Shown piece by piece: positions 62,177-64,000 of a DNA stretch of 64,000 nt. Position numbers and translations under genes: made by a program. Under the pieces are notes generated by a model, which saw only the letters and a list, made by a program, of their open reading frames with translations, ran no database searches and was not told the DNA's origin. The stretch is from JAXHMB01 sp034521755 (GTDB taxonomy: Bacteria; Bacteroidota; Rhodothermia; Balneolales; Balneolaceae), in NCBI GenBank assembly GCA_034521755.1, contig JAXHMB010000001.1, positions 1 through 64,000 of the forward strand. The letters are read 5' to 3'. Position 1 is the first letter of the stretch. Every line of letters begins with the position of its first letter.

Positions 62177-63076
62177 ATGATTACTGCAAAATTGAAACGC
62201 TATTACGACCCAACTTTTACGGCTTCCAAAGACTATAAAGCGAGTATGCCGGACTTGCAAAATGGTCCCGCTTCTCTTATTGAAGGAGCTAATGTGCCCA
62301 TTCAGCAGGTTGGTATTTCCAATTTTAGACTTCCGCTGAAGTATCCGCGTCCCGATGGAGAAATTACAACGCTTGAGACTTCAGTAGATGGTTATGTAGG
62401 GCTTGGGGCCGGCAAGAAAGGCATCAACATGAGTCGTATTATACGTACGTTTTATGACTTTAAGGATGAAGTATTTTATCCGGACAAACTTGAAGAGGTA
62501 TTGAAAGCATATAAAGAAGATCTGGATACAGATACAGGCTATATTCGTCTTCAGTTTAATTATCCGATCTTGCAAGAAAGTTTACGGTCGGGATTAGAAG
62601 GATATCAATATTATGATGTAGCCTTTGAGGGAACACTCAATAAAGAAAACAACTTTCAAAAGTTTATCCATCTCGATTTTGAATACAGCAGTGCCTGCCC
62701 ATGCTCGTATGAGCTTTCTGAGCACGCTAAAGAAAGTCGAAGCGTTGATGCTATTCCGCATAGTCAGCGTAGCGTTGCCAGCTTGACTCTAGAGTTAGAT
62801 GACGAATTATTTGTAGAAGATATCGTAGATCTTTGTGGCAATGCACTTATGACCGAAACCCAGGTGATGGTAAAGAGAGAGGATGAGCAGGCTTTTGCAG
62901 AGCTGAATGCTGCCTACCAAAAGTTTGTGGAAGATGCCGCTCGTCTGATTTATGAAGCTCTTAATGATGAGGAAGCTGTTAAGGACTTTGTGGTTCGGTG
63001 TATCCATATGGAAAGTCTGCACAGCCACGATGCGGTAAGCCGAATTTGTAAAGGCGTTAAGGGCGGACTTCGGTAG
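62177..63076 (+). CDS. folE2: GTP cyclohydrolase FolE2 (type IB)
   Basis: The protein has 299 residues. Catalytic-site motifs CPCSYELSEH (174-183) and PHSQRS (194-199), with C-terminal IHMESLHSHDAVSRI, define the FolE2/GCYH-IB family, which converts GTP to dihydroneopterin triphosphate and can use metals other than zinc. It lies 30 bases after queD; the two are the first steps toward tetrahydropterins or 7-deazaguanine. FolE2 genes are often under zinc control in other bacteria; no Zur site was recognised here. Confidence 0.94.
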   Translation: MITAKLKRYYDPTFTASKDYKASMPDLQNGPASLIEGANVPIQQVGISNFRLPLKYPRPDGEITTLETSVDGYVGLGAGKKGINMSRIIRTFYDFKDEVFYPDKLEEVLKAYKEDLDTDTGYIRLQFNYPILQESLRSGLEGYQYYDVAFEGTLNKENNFQKFIHLDFEYSSACPCSYELSEHAKESRSVDAIPHSQRSVASLTLELDDELFVEDIVDLCGNALMTETQVMVKREDEQAFAELNAAYQKFVEDAARLIYEALNDEEAVKDFVVRCIHMESLHSHDAVSRICKGVKGGLR

Positions 63077-63077
63077 G

Positions 63078-63947
63078 CTATTGTTGGACTACTATCGCAA
63101 TCTTATCTTTAATTGGGCTTACAGCCAGTCTTGTAATATTAGATAGTTCCCAATCTCCAAGATCAGCTATCTCTGTCCATCTGTTATCCATCTTTATATT
63201 ATTTACATAGAGTTTGGAACCTTTTCCCATAAAAATATAACCGGAGGGAGACCAAGCCATATCTTCACTCTCAGACAGGGTTTCTGCAAGAGGAGTAATG
63301 GTTCCATCATCAGGGTCAATAGATTTTATGATCCATTTTGTACTGTCGCTTTTATCAACGTAGCTGATATTTCCTGAGTCGGGAATTTTGTGCAGCGAAC
63401 GTCCGGGGTTTTCAGTTATTACCATATGGTTGCCCGTATTTAAGTCTGATCTTTGCAATGTAGGAGGCTCACCCAGTACAAAAGAGTAAAGGGTATTCTC
63501 ATTATACCAAGCATGGTAGCCTATAACAATATCACTTATTAATACTTCAGCTTTATCACCTGAAAATGGATATTTCCAAAGTTGCTGGGTTCCGTCTTCT
63601 TCAAGAATGATGGTAGAGAAATACTTGCCGTTTGGCATAACTGTGGGAGAATATTCACTTCCTTCAGAATCAGTGAGCCATGTTTTGCTGCCATCACTTA
63701 GGTTATAGCGCAGTACATCAGTTTGGCCGTTTCGGGTTGATGAGAATAGCACAGCTGAACCATCAGCTAAAAAATAAGGTTGATTATCATAACCGGGATT
63801 GTCTGAAATATTTACCGGGTTGGATAAGCTATAATTCTGACCTTCTTTGTTGAGGTCAAAGACAAAAACCTCGGTATTGTTTTGTGCATATAGCGTAGAA
63901 GCCAAAACACAAAATAGCATTGTAAGTACGAGGTTCTTTTTTGTCAT
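63078..63947 (-). CDS. Secreted TolB-like beta-propeller protein
   Basis: The protein has 289 residues. Signal peptide (1-21, ending LYAQ) and six-bladed WD40/PD40-like repeats: GYDNQPYFLADGSAVLFSSTRNGQTD, GSEYSPTVMPNGKYFSTIILEEDGTQQLWKYP, SEDMAWSPSGYIFMGKGSKLY. No catalytic residues are evident. It resembles the propeller of TolB or of prolyl peptidases without the hydrolase domain. Converges with folE2, one base apart. It starts 9 bases after the stop of another gene that enters from the window edge. Confidence 0.7.
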   Translation of the reverse strand: MTKKNLVLTMLFCVLASTLYAQNNTEVFVFDLNKEGQNYSLSNPVNISDNPGYDNQPYFLADGSAVLFSSTRNGQTDVLRYNLSDGSKTWLTDSEGSEYSPTVMPNGKYFSTIILEEDGTQQLWKYPFSGDKAEVLISDIVIGYHAWYNENTLYSFVLGEPPTLQRSDLNTGNHMVITENPGRSLHKIPDSGNISYVDKSDSTKWIIKSIDPDDGTITPLAETLSESEDMAWSPSGYIFMGKGSKLYVNNIKMDNRWTEIADLGDWELSNITRLAVSPIKDKIAIVVQQ

Positions 63948-63956
63948 CCCACTTAT

Positions 63957-64000
63957 TTATTCGATGGCTCCTTTAACCAGTTTCTCCTGTTCAGCCTTAT
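63957..64000 (-). CDS. C-terminal end of an upstream gene, truncated by window edge
   Basis: On the minus strand the last visible codons read KAEQEKLVKGAIE followed by a stop at 63957-63959, 9 bases before the propeller gene start. The short gap suggests an operon. Too little is seen to name it. Confidence 0.4.
   Translation of the reverse strand, partial: KAEQEKLVKGAIE

Overview
The window looks like a chromosome segment of a Balneolota/Rhodothermota-type bacterium (Bacteroidota-Chlorobi superphylum). Three things point there. The complex I genes run nuoJ-nuoK-nuoL-nuoM-pcd-nuoN, with a pterin dehydratase inside the operon as reported for Rhodothermus marinus. Several promoters match the Bacteroidota form TTTG-N19/20-TAnnTTTG. 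SLBB export protein, TonB receptor with carboxypeptidase-like plug extension, ClpC and MoxR/Bat proteins are all of the types usual in that group. Genus and species cannot be told from the sequence alone.

Layout. (1) 1-14.4 kb is an accessory-looking, repeat-packed region. It holds the end of a WecA-like phosphoglycosyl transferase, a frameshifted GT2 glycosyltransferase, a nucleotidyltransferase with a small partner, an IS110-family element, an exosortase-partner-Wzi-like outer-membrane cassette, a glycerate 2-kinase and a lone BatB-like VWA protein. Each gene is separated by 0.2-1.9 kb of dispersed palindromic and longer repeats. (2) 14.4-28.8 kb holds a HAD phosphatase, a large DUF4175-like coiled-coil membrane protein, an SLBB polysaccharide export protein with a terminal frameshift, an MBL hydrolase with a MerR regulator, a GT2/methyltransferase pair, UspA, an MgtC/DUF4010 membrane protein, six tRNA genes and another GT2. 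(3) 28.9-39.1 kb is housekeeping: clpC, gpmI, rpsT, cmk, rpsA and moxR. (4) 39.2-55.4 kb holds uppP, the membrane arm of complex I, rpsF-rpsR-rplI-dsbD, an exbB/exbD operon, thiL and ftsH. (5) 55.8-61.6 kb is a lipoprotein-TonB receptor-lipoprotein locus. (6) 61.7-64 kb holds queD and folE2, the first steps of a pterin/7-deazaguanine pathway, and a beta-propeller secreted protein.

How parts fit together. The sugar transferases, exosortase, Wzi-like porin, SLBB exporter and uppP suggest surface polysaccharide production. ExbB/ExbD would energise TonB receptors such as the one at 57.3-60.2 kb. NuoJ-N supply proton motive force; the catalytic complex I genes A-I lie outside the window.

The most interesting signal is the IS110 element (about 4682-5965). 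Upstream of its recombinase lies a two-hairpin sequence that reads as a bridge RNA. Its predicted target guides match the repeat copy into which the element has inserted, its predicted donor guides match the element's own ends, and the empty site can be rebuilt from intact copies of that repeat elsewhere in the window. A second theme is the grammar of the dispersed repeats in the first 14.4 kb: fixed outer stems carrying interchangeable small palindromes, almost absent from the remaining 50 kb.
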